From NCBI RefSeq assembly GCF_963675165.1, contig NC_087379.1:4977442-5041441 (forward strand): a stretch of 64,000 bases of DNA. Direction: 5' to 3'. This DNA is from Halichondria panicea. Its lineage: Eukaryota > Porifera > Demospongiae > Suberitida > Halichondriidae. Each line of letters opens with the position of its first letter. Within the stretch, counting starts at the first letter, position 1. The notes beneath the pieces are model-generated. The model saw only the letters and a list, made by a program, of their open reading frames with translations, ran no database searches and had not been told where the DNA came from. Below, one piece after another: positions 38,401-48,487 of the stretch. The position numbers and the translations under genes were made by a program.

Positions 38401-41400
38401 AGTTCAGGGTCTTATTTCGAACTATTCCTGTCCATATAGTTCAGCTATTCTCCTACCCATAGTTCCACATTGTGGGATCATTTACGTAATGAAATTTATG
38501 CTGTGTGTATAATCTTAATTATGTAGCAGTGGTGGCGTAGGAAGGGGAGGGCTCGGCTCCAGGGGCTGGAGCAGATGAATTATCAATCTGCACGGTCAAC
38601 TTTTTTCCATTCGAGCCCCCCAATTGCTTCCTATGCCACTGTGTAGTTATATAAAACTGATAATGGGAGGCCGATTTTAGCTTGTCTGTGTGCCTTCCCA
38701 AATACACGAAAGCAATCATAGCCACATGTACTGCTGTACTGTATACTAGGGGCTGTAATGGATATATACTGTATTTCAGGTTTAAAATGCAAGATAATTG
38801 ACTGCGTATGACACTGTACAAGCCTTCAAACTATTATATATCATTTGCATCTTATGCAGGAACGTCATGCAGTCTGTATAATGGTGGCTGTGAGCACATC
38901 TGCAGTGAGACTCCGTCCAATAAGATCTGCTCCTGCAGATCTGGCTACAAGCTGCACAGTGACAGGCGCTCGTGCATTGGTGAGTTGGGTAAAGATCATC
39001 ATACAAAGTTAGCGAATTATGAAACAACTTTTTGCAATGGGTAAAAATCATCAGTTACAAATCATTGTTTTTGTTAAGTTGGCTGGCTTAGGTAAAGATC
39101 ATCACTGTATTATGCCAACAACGCATAACAATCCTCACACATACAGATGACAATGAGTGCCACTTCCAGCGTAGTGGGTGTCGCCATGTGTGTACCAACA
39201 CACACGGTTCCTACGTCTGTTCATGTCGTGACGGGTTCAAGTTGGATGCTGATCAACACAACTGTCTTCCTGGTGAGTTTGCCACGGCTGGCTGCTAAGA
39301 TTGCTTTCTCACTTAGCCAGTTCGATACGCCGACCTCGTTAAGGAGTACGTTCATTTTCTCCTTGAATGCTCTTGACTCTAGTTATAGCTGTGTGGCTAA
39401 TAACGATAAGTAGTATAATAAAATTATGACATCATCATATCATCCTGCCTGCAGAACATACCTGCTCCATGGACAATGGTGGGTGTGACCAGCTGTGTAG
39501 GGACACAAGCTCCGGTGCCGTCTGCAGCTGCAGGAGAGGGTATCGCCTGGCAACTGATGAGCGCTCTTGTCAAGGTACAGCCATGGAAATTGTTAGCATG
39601 AAATGAGCGAAATGTTTAATTACAATTGCGTGTGAGGAGAATAATTAGCTGTAACTATAATTGATCAAATGCGTGAATGTTGTACAGTACTTATGCGTGC
39701 ATCATTAGATGGACTTTCCTCAGTAACTCATGCATACATACTCATATTCCCTGCAGACATTAACGAGTGTTCAGAGAGTAGGTTCTGTCAGGACATCTGT
39801 ACCAACACTAATGGCTCTTTCGTATGCTCCTGCTCCGAGGGACTCACACTCGACCACAACTACAGAACCTGCTCCGGTATGGGAGGAGTAGCAATTAAGT
39901 TGTTTTATGGTATCTTTTCTCTGCTTCTTAACTTCCAATTAGGATATGAAATTCCTTAGTGTTGCGTTGTTCCAAGTTTACTGCACTTTTTGATTTTTTG
40001 TCTGACCTACTGTATAATCCTACTGTATAATCTTATCACAATTACGCCATGTATATTGTTTGTTGCAGATATCAACGAGTGTTTGACTGGTGATAACACG
40101 TGTCCATTCAAGGAACGTTGCATTAACTACTTTGGCACGTATCGATGCTCCTGTCCCCCTGGTTACCACACCACCCCCAGTGGGCAAGGATGTGAAGGTG
40201 ACACTAACGCTAATTCACCAAGAGCACTGAAGTGCTAAACCCAGGGCATGGTTTTATAAAAATTAATGTGAGTAGTATAATACGTGAGGAAATGAGTGGT
40301 GAAGGTGTCTATAGTCTAGTCAATGTGCAAGGAAGTATTAGGTTTTTGCTTGCTTAGACAACGAAGCTTTTATATCAAATCTGCACGATAGAAGTTAATG
40401 AATTGTTTTTCAGGCTGTAAATGCAGCGATTTGACAGCCGGGTGAGCAGACTCAGAAACTAGAGCACTGAAGTGCTAACCCTCGCCTGTTTACATGAATA
40501 CAAGTAATGCAGTTGCCTTTCCTATACTGGCAGTTGTATGAGTATAGGATATACTACACCTAAGAGGGGGAGATATCTCCGAGTAGGTGTGACATATCTG
40601 ACTTATACCACGTGACCGCAGCACTATAAAAGGACCTCTCCCTAGCAACAATTCAATCCACGATGCAGACTGCAAAAAGAACAAGACTATGCCAAATTTT
40701 GCAGCCGTCAAAGAGCTAGTTGATCAACGCGTCGACTCCTACACAGATGCTCAAGAGCTTCCTTGGTCCAAGCGTTAACCGTTCGACGTCCCTTACTGGA
40801 GTTGCAAGCTCTTCTTGGATAAAATGTATCTAACCACGCCCATGGACCCATGGCAGCTTAGCCATCTTGTTGGAGAGCAGCTTCCGTGTTTATGCCGTCG
40901 CTTTGAGTCTTAGTACTGTCAAGCATGGCTCTTCTCTTTGCTTACTTTCTTAGAAAAATATTATACAGCCCCAGGCATGCACAGTTTTCAAGTTGTTTTT
41001 TTCATTTGTTCAAGAAAGTAAGCAAGGGTATATCCTACAGCTGTTGACCAATGAGATCAATTAGTGGTGCCGTAAGATAACATTAGTGATGATTATCACA
41101 ACGTCGCCTACTACGGTTTTAAGTGGAGTTGCGTACTCTTCCTAATGAACTCTTGGTTCTAGGGATAAAGCAAAGAAGTAACCCTCATTACAATCATAAT
41201 TCTAGCTTTCGACTTTAGTGACCCTGTTCCATTGTTCCTGGTACGGGATCACTTCAGCTGTAAATACGTAGGCCTACCACCTCGAATAAAGGCGCAGGGT
41301 GTATCTAGTAGTGTAAGTTTAAGCTTCTTAGCTTTATTCGACAATGAAGCTTAAACATTAAAATCTGCCACTACTAAAACTAATAACTTGTTGTGTGAAG

Positions 41401-44400
41401 GCTATCCAGGCTGTGAACGCAGCGCTGTGGAATCCAGGTAAGCAGACTCGTGTGTCACAAACAGACAAACAAACAAGACGACTATTATACCCGCTGGCCG
41501 CGGCACGGCCTCGGGTAATGACAGACAAATAAATCAACACACTGGCAGACTATCTTGCGCGCCTTCTGTTAAACGTCCAGCGTAGAAACTGGATTATTAG
41601 CGCATGCGCTCATGGGGTAAATAGCAGAGCTCTATACGCTTATATTCGAGAATGCGCCTATAATGCAGTCATTTTCGAGCCCCACCCAGTAACCGAATGT
41701 CTCTGTGATGAGAGCTAGCTGACTTGTAAGCTAGCTAGAAAGTGAGCAAGCAAGGCAAGTAGGCAGCCCTAACTGGATCTATTATGTTACAGTTCATTTT
41801 ACAGTTTATTTCACAATTCATATTATAGAAACATTCATATTGGGAACTGGAACAAAAGGACCTCATCTTTGTCTCACATTCTCTCAGCATGATCAAACAA
41901 GGGAGCAGCATGCCCAGAGAGTTTTTCCAGATGGATATCACCAGCTATAATAGCTATCATGCACTGTACAAGCTAGCTAGCTCCTAGATATAAAACAAAA
42001 TTATCCTAATATCCTTCGCATAATTGGAAAAGCGCTTTAATTCGAGTACAAAAAACCGGCAGTTGAGCATGCACTTAAAATAAAGATACGCTTATAGTCG
42101 AGTAAGCGCTAATAATCCAGTTTCTAAGAAAAGTATAATACTTCAATCTATTTGCTACGTATTTAGTGGAGTTAAAAGTTTAGTAATTAAATGGTGTGTA
42201 AGCTTCTATATAGGAGGTTTTAGATGAGTTGCAAGTGAACGGACTTTCTGACATAACTGTATGTCATGCACATAAGTACGCTGTTGTTTCACAGATCAAG
42301 ATGAGTGTGCCCAGGGATTCAGTGCATACTGCTCCCACACCTGCCGTAACATTCCCGGCTCCTTCCAGTGTGAGTGCCCCCCAGGCTATGTTCTACAAGA
42401 CCTGTACACATGCCGAGACGCAGACGAGTGTATCAGTCGGACAGATGAATGCAATCGAGCCTCCGGGGCAACTTGTCAGAATTTGATTGGATCATACCTT
42501 TGTAAATGCCCGGATGGATATATTATGGATGACAGTGGACGTAGTTGTATAGGTGAGTTAATTATGTTGGCTAGGCTGCATTATATAGGATAGAATATAC
42601 CAGCTAGTGTTTCCCCCAGTGTTAAGTTCAAACAGGTGGCCCAATATGGCTTACCTAGTATGATAGTAACTACCAATCTTTTTTTGCCATTACCGTATAG
42701 CGTGAAATTTTCGTGGCACTTAAATTTCATGGAGTTGCCTCTAAAAGTGTTTCGTTCATAAAATTCGCGCTATTTGGCCAAATGACGTTGTGTCGTCTGT
42801 CAGCTAAGTATTCCGTGGATCTAATTTTTGTGGAGGATTGCTAACCCTCGAAAATTATAGGTATTTGGCAGAAGGTTCTCAATGTCCTCATGCAAACACA
42901 TGCAGTGGCACAAGCTAGGTTCTCAATGTCCTCATGCAAAAACACATTCAGTGGCACAATGCATGACCACAATAGAGATCGAGAATCTGTACAACAGCCA
43001 GTACTTTACCCACATTCAATTAGCTTATCAACACTGTATGCACAAGTACAGCTTCTCAAATGCAATATATTAGCTTACAGTAGTGCATACCTATCTCACT
43101 GCGTTATATCAGAAACCCAACAAGTATAAATTGACAGTGGTCTTCATTTCGGTGTTGATTTCATTTTGCTCAAAATACCCAATTATAGAGTCATTGCTTG
43201 GTTACGAGTGTGAGTATGCTGACGAATGTGACGAGGGTTTTGTGTGTGCGGAGGGGGAGGGGCTGGACTACATGACGTGTCAGTGCCCACCCGGGTTCTC
43301 CCTGTCCAGTGATGAATTCTCTTGTAAAGGTGAGATATTTGAACTAGTTTCGTCCATTGCCAGTAGTCCAGTAAATGGTTGTATACATCGACCCTTGTAT
43401 TAATTATTCTGTGCTTAAATGTATTAGTCCTCAATAGCCGCTCATGGAAACCAGTTCCTTGAATAACTTCCTTTGAGCTGCTCGTTTTGTTTTTCTGATC
43501 AAAAGCCTACAACTATTAATTGTGCTTTATGCAACACATCATGGTACTGCATGTATTACTTCTGTTTTTCACTATTATCCAGAACCCCTCACTACTGCTA
43601 AAGATGTCACGACCATGGTCCAACCTATTGATCCCATCACCTCACCCATCGTGACAAACAATCCTATCACAGAGCACTCCACTGATGTTAGTACTACTGA
43701 AGACCTGAAAGCTTCATCTACTGTATCTGCAAGCTCTAGTGAAACAGACTCTTCAGCGATTACAAATACTTTACAAGAAGGCAACAGTGAAGAGGCGACA
43801 TCGCAAACCAGTAATGCTCCCACGATACAATTGATAACCGACATTGACATTCCGTCTACAAATATGCTACAAACCACATTTGATGGCTCTACAACAAAGA
43901 CTGTTACTGTAACAGAATCTCCAACCACAATATCACATGCAAGTACTGATTCTATTAGCTCTGTAGTCACGGCAGCTCACCCACCCACAACAATAACCAC
44001 CACGCAACCTCCCCTGCCCTCAACCAGTTCCTCTACCAAGCATATCACCACAAACGAACCCATGGCAACCAAACAAGCATCTACTGATCCTCATTCACCA
44101 ACAAACTCACCTTCAACTGTTGTATCTACAAAATTCCCCACTACAAACTCACCAACCCAACCCTCCAAAGCATCCATCACCACAAAACTTGAATCTAGTA
44201 CTGAAGCAGTGCTCTCTACTGATATACCTCCCAAAGAATTATCTACCATATCACCCCTCACTACAACAAGCAAAAAGATACCATCAATAGATACTTCACC
44301 TACCACCCACTCCACTCTGCCTTCTACACAGAACTCGGTCACCAAATCGTCAACAATTTTTACTGCTGTACCCTCTACAAAATATACTACCTCAAACTCA

Positions 44401-45714
44401 CCAATGCTTACAACGTCAACTACTACACAAAAAATGACACCCCCTCCCAGTACTAAAGAACCATCTACAAATACGCCAGAGAGCTCATTCGATGCTACCA
44501 CCCTCAGTGAAGGAACTATGGTAACAAACACCTCGAGCACAAAATCACTTTCACATACCGAACCCCCCTCACAACCCCCAGGATGTGGTGGGCATTTCTT
44601 TGAAGACAGTGGCTCTTTCAATTCCACAAATTGGCCAGAGACTTATCCGGTAAATATTGACTGTGAATGGACTATTGAGCTACCCGATCCGAGCAAAATC
44701 ATCGAGCTGTCATTTAATCATTTCGTGTTTGGATTGAGCGGTAAAATGCCTGAGTGCAAAAAAGACTGGATAAAGGTGTACGACGGTCACAGCTACGATG
44801 ATGATTGGTGGGGTCCATTATGCTCGTTCTGGAAACCTGATCCAATCAAAACGACTTCACACAGAGCAATGATTGTGTTCCATTCTGGCCCGCGACACAA
44901 CAAATCGAGGAAGGGCTTTAGACTTATGTTTTCATCCGTTGATAGACCCACTATTACTTCTCCACTCACAACTACCACTTCACTATCTGAAACAGATGAA
45001 TACACAACTAGTAATGCGGTGGCTACTACTACTGCGCTAGGAACTACAGCTGTGACAGGGGACGATATGGAGTCATCCGAAGATGTGTGCATTGTTCCCC
45101 CTCCTCCAATTGCTTCTGATGGTATGTGTGTAACTATAGATACAGGAAAGAGAATTAAGGATTGGAAACGAGGCACCTCAATATCTGTACTGCTTCATGC
45201 TCTATTACATACCCTAACCAAATTGAAAGCATTCATGTAATAATAATTATGTATATGTCAATGACAGCTTTTTATGCTTTCAAAATCCATGTTTACCTTA
45301 ATTTTGCTATGCTTTCAAAATCTTTATGCAGGACTGTTCCAGTGCTACGCATTTATAGCTCCAGGAACAAAGTTTGGACCACCTCGTTTCCCATTGTTCT
45401 TTGACACACATACTGCTAGACAGTGCCACTGGATTCTTATTTCAAGCTCACAAAAGGTCCACCAGTTGCGATTCTTGTATTTTGACCTCCCGTTAAGCTC
45501 GAATTGTTCCGAGGCAAGCCTTAAAGTTTACAGCGGGTTCAACACCGAAGGAGATGATTTGGCCACCTTTTGCGGGGATTTAGAGCTAGGGCGGAGGACA
45601 CTTACATTAGGTAGTAGCCATGGTGTTATGACAGCTGTGCTGAAAGTGAATGCGCCAGAGAGTTGTAGTTTTAGAGGATTTCATGCAGTTTTTGAGGAAG
45701 TACTCAATCCTTAA
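29427..45714 (+). CDS. Astacin E: astacin-CUB-EGF9/10-mucin-CUB-CUB-like protease
   Basis: I join 17 exons: 29427-29541, 30847-31020, 31658-31772, 32384-32784, 33053-33281, 34165-34370, 36316-36432, 36945-37073, 38860-38979, 39147-39272, 39455-39574, 39757-39876, 40069-40197, 42295-42552, 43189-43329, 43583-45121 and 45332-45714. This gives an uninterrupted 1473-aa frame. Order: signal peptide (1-25); propeptide with NDIAYF (45-50) and RKKR (69-72); astacin with H166-E-I-G-H170-x5-H176 and SIMHY (M223); CUB1 (269-413); nine EGF modules, mostly one per phase-1 exon, two in exon 14 (414-786); a cysteine-rich EGF-like exon (787-833); about 330 residues of Ser/Thr-rich mucin-like sequence; CUB2 ([12 protein letters not shown]); Ser/Thr linker; terminal CUB-like module. 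Exon 1 is chosen because it is a hydrophobic ATG exon with a strong phase-1 donor. It is probably an extracellular matrix protease with a glycosylated stalk. Confidence 0.9.
30517..30723. mobile_element. TA-flanked CCGTATTACTAG MITE in intron 1 of astacin E
   Basis: Inverted ends CCGTATTACTAGAAT(G/A)TTTTGC with TA on each side (30515-30516, 30724-30725). It is 207 bp and non-coding. It shares only the CCGTAT terminal bases with the other MITEs here. Confidence 0.8.
37660..38515 (+). repeat. Diverged tandem repeat of about 310 bp in an intron of astacin E
   Basis: Blocks beginning near 37664, 37994 and 38385 share CTCACTT..TAGTGCTTTA, CTTTGAACTCCTGTCCATAG, TTGCAAAAAATCGAAGCT and CTATATAGTGCTTCAGGTC in the same order. 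The copies have accumulated indels. No coding potential. Lies in intron 8. Confidence 0.75.
38525..38642. mobile_element. Small foldback MITE in intron 8 of astacin E
   Basis: The left end AGTGGTGGCGTAGGAAG...GGGCTCG is mirrored by CGAGCCCC...CTTCCTATGCCACT at the right. About 118 bp with imperfect terminal inverted repeats. No clear target duplication was fixed. Confidence 0.65.
40198..41582. other. Repeat-rich part of the large intron 13 of astacin E
   Basis: The phrase GAGCACTGAAGTGCTAA occurs near 40225 and 40460, and a GGCTGT(A/G)AA(T/C)GCAGCG phrase occurs near 40413 and 41409. A promoter-like block at 40535-40670 contains CACGTG-adjacent sequence and TATAAAAG. Its CTTAGGTGTAGT-type core reappears on the other strand near 60853. 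No exon of E was seen here. Confidence 0.45.
41585..42124. mobile_element. 540-bp TA-flanked TIR element in intron 13 of astacin E
   Basis: Perfect inverted ends GAAACTGGATTATTAGCGC, each bordered by TA (41583-41584 and 42125-42126). Subterminal ATACGCTTATA(T/G)TCGAG motifs lie inside both ends. No transposase is present, so it is a non-autonomous element of Tc1/mariner-like type by TSD. The perfect ends suggest recent mobility. Confidence 0.85.
42693..42865. mobile_element. Degenerate CCGTATAGCG MITE in intron 14 of astacin E
   Basis: The left end CCGTATAGCGTGAAATTTTC resembles the MITE at 11031. The right part (CCCTCGAAAATTATAGGTATT) is only partly mirrored. An old copy. Just downstream a TTCTCAATGTCCTCATGCAAA phrase is repeated twice (about 42877 and 42920). 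Confidence 0.6.
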
Positions 45715-47002
45715 TTAACTATTTCATTGACTGGTAATATTTATTGCTTTCCATTATGTTTGTCCCACCTCTTCTATCATCTCACGTATATACAGTTATA
45801 CAGTGTATATTATTATGGTGCACAAGTATATTTTAAAAAAATGTAACGTAGTGTTAAATTTTCATGAGATGCAAAATTTCGTGTTTTTCAAGGGCATAGC
45901 AGTTAATGTGGAATGTGTTCTGGTTAGTCTGTAGTAATGGCAAGTAGAGACACCGCCATCTTTAACCAAATGGAGTATGCAGTCCAATTCATAGTAAATG
46001 CTGTTGCTTGCATCCTGCATGTGAGGGAAATGATACGCTATAAGACCATGATACAGAACAAGGTAGCAAGTTATACAGTAACACCATAATTATATTATAG
46101 TCTGGGGCCAGACCAGTATGGCAACAGTATACTATGCTTCTAGCTACGGTTTCTTGGATTGCAATTTGGGGACTTACAAAATAATGCTTTGTTTTTACAA
46201 TATAGACTCTCGATATACCGGCCATTTGGTTTGCCACGAATTGCTAGCTAGATGTTTACTGCACAACACTCGCCCTGAAATGTGGCCATCGGTATTCCGT
46301 ATACTGGTCAGTCAGTACTGGCTGCCCCAAACTAGGTGTAAGTTTATTACGGCCGAATATTACGTTTTGGGTGTTGTTTGGCAGATTAAATAATTGAAAT
46401 AGAGAGCATTATGATTCCTCGAGACGTAACGATAAAATTAGTCGTAGATTCGAGTTTAGTTTTTTTTACCGCGGTTATTTTTTGAAATGCCGTCGCCTGC
46501 ACTGTCCCAAGGGTAGCCGGATTTACAAGAGTCTACTTACTGTACATAGCAAAACTTGTCCATAGATGCTACTATACTTTATAGCAATAGCTAATAGCTT
46601 TATGTTATGTAGCTTTGACACATCCACCGAGACATCAGCACTTACGATGCTAATTAATGAGTGTTGTGAGCCCTCACTTAAGAAAGGAGGAATGTTGTGG
46701 TTTAGTTTACGTCCTGTTATTAGTGCTAAGTTTACCTGTACTGCACTCTATCTAGATTGCACTCAGCTATGTCATGTCAGTTAGCTCTAGCTCTAGCAGT
46801 GTAGCTTGGAGAAAACGGGGATCGATACGTTCTGGCAAAAATCTAATTATTTGGCTGTTTTTTTCAGTGATCACTGTCCTGGCAGGAAGCAACCTAGCCT
46901 ATAAAGTGTTGATAGAGTGTGCAATTAGTTCGTGTAGTCTATCACACAAACTTTGGAATTTGGCGACCTACTGTAATTAACATTCATTCAGTAGATCTAG
47001 CC
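45715..47002. other. Intergenic region astacin E / GT92
   Basis: About 1.3 kb, AT-rich. It should contain the E 3' UTR and the GT92 promoter. I found no exon with conserved content and no clear element borders. A possible last exon of DCAF17 was looked for here and not found. Confidence 0.45.
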
Positions 47003-48487
47003 ATGAGAAATTTATTTGCTCTTATTTGTCTGCTAGCATTAAGTGCAGTGACAGTAACTATTTTTTTCTACTATCCTGATGTGCTGGCTAAAAGACAGAT
47101 CCCAATTGAAGTGCCTTCAAGAAGGAATGGTCTTCTACTGCAGCAGCTGGCTTTGACTATCCCCCAAATGCCTATGAAGTACAGCACTAGCACTACAGTC
47201 AACCCGGTGCAGAGTTGGACTCATGCAAAACCCACTAAGCAGCTTGCAGTAAAAGCAAAGGAACCTCCTCCTAACAAAGACATCTCACCAACCTCGGCGA
47301 TAACTAAAGCATACAAGTGGACCAATGTCAGTAGTAAAGGAAACACCAGACTTGTGTCAGCCTACTTAGATGAGAGAAGTTCGGGACATCCGACAGTATT
47401 TCTACTTGGTCTACACAAACATACAGTACCCAAGGAAAATTTCTATTGTGCATTTCAGTATCCAAATAGAACCAGTGTATGCTTAAAAAGTTTGGCTACA
47501 CAAGAAAATCTGAATATAGCTGATGAGAAAGTTGGCAAGGACAGCTGGGCCTTTGGTCTTAGATGTGTTGTACCTTATCCACTCCCGATCAACGTAGCAG
47601 TGTCTCAAAACAAACAATGCAAACCTCCTAATGTGTCTAATTGGATTCACATTTCGAGAATTGAATCTAACAAATCTGTCAACTTTGGAATATGCATTGA
47701 AACTCCAATGTTTGGCAAACGTATTTCTTTGAATATGGTGATTGAAGGAATTGAACGCAACCTAGCGTTTGGAGCAGGATGGATAACTGTGTACGTACAG
47801 GACAAAAACCCAGCTACAATGAAAGTACTGAGAGACTATGAGAAACAAGGTATTCTGGAGATTGTGGAGTGGAATTTATCTCAAAATGATGCCTCTAATT
47901 CGCACTATTACGCTGAGTCCGTATGCATCAACGACTGTCTCTATAGAAACATGTACAGGGCTAGGTACTTGATATTTACAGATTTGGATGAAATCATAGT
48001 GCCACAAACACGCAGGAACTGGAGTGAAATGATGACGGCAATTGATCAGTCAAACACCTCGGCATTTCTATTCAGCCATTCTTCAAGTATGGAATTGAAA
48101 GGAAGTAAAACAACACTACAGCAGTCATATTTAAAGAACTGGACATGCGACGGAAAAACCGAAATATCCAAATATCCATTACCCTTCTACATAAATCACA
48201 ACTATAGAACCCCACCCTTTCCTTACTTCAAAGAACAAAAAACGTTGAGACGGAAAACAATAGTGAAACCAATTTACGTTCAGACAATGGGAATACACAC
48301 ATCAATTCTTCGATTGAACAAAACACTTCAAATCGTAGTACCATCTGAAATAGGCCTTTTGAGCCACTACAGGAAACCGCCAATATGTCTACAGTGTAAA
48401 GATGTTTTACAGCAGAATGAGCGTATTAGTCATCTAGTTCCAAGTTTGTTTACCCGAATACGAAACAAGATATGTCAATACCTCTGA
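47003..48487 (+). CDS. Glycosyltransferase family 92 (DUF23) type II membrane enzyme
   Basis: Intronless 494-aa protein. The ATG at 47003 is chosen because the open frame upstream has no other ATG before it. A short cytoplasmic start is followed at once by a membrane anchor (LFALICLLALSAVTVTIFFYY), then a Lys/Pro-rich stem and the catalytic region typical of GT92: ICIETPMFGK, SLNMVIEGIERN, WITVYVQDKNP, and FTDLDEIIVP with the metal-binding DxD-like D327-L-D329, then YIKNW-like and HYRKP segments. Family members (for example nematode GALT-1) add galactose to glycans in the Golgi; the donor and acceptor here are not deducible. Its stop overlaps the end of the DCAF17 reading frame on the other strand by 13 bp. 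Confidence 0.9.
   Translation: MRNLFALICLLALSAVTVTIFFYYPDVLAKRQIPIEVPSRRNGLLLQQLALTIPQMPMKYSTSTTVNPVQSWTHAKPTKQLAVKAKEPPPNKDISPTSAITKAYKWTNVSSKGNTRLVSAYLDERSSGHPTVFLLGLHKHTVPKENFYCAFQYPNRTSVCLKSLATQENLNIADEKVGKDSWAFGLRCVVPYPLPINVAVSQNKQCKPPNVSNWIHISRIESNKSVNFGICIETPMFGKRISLNMVIEGIERNLAFGAGWITVYVQDKNPATMKVLRDYEKQGILEIVEWNLSQNDASNSHYYAESVCINDCLYRNMYRARYLIFTDLDEIIVPQTRRNWSEMMTAIDQSNTSAFLFSHSSSMELKGSKTTLQQSYLKNWTCDGKTEISKYPLPFYINHNYRTPPFPYFKEQKTLRRKTIVKPIYVQTMGIHTSILRLNKTLQIVVPSEIGLLSHYRKPPICLQCKDVLQQNERISHLVPSLFTRIRNKICQYL

Noticed and set aside
43575-44627. Minus-strand frames opposite the mucin-like exon of astacin E
   Set aside because: They are antisense of Ser/Thr-rich codons (giving Val/Gly/Glu/Ser) with no domain or splice support.
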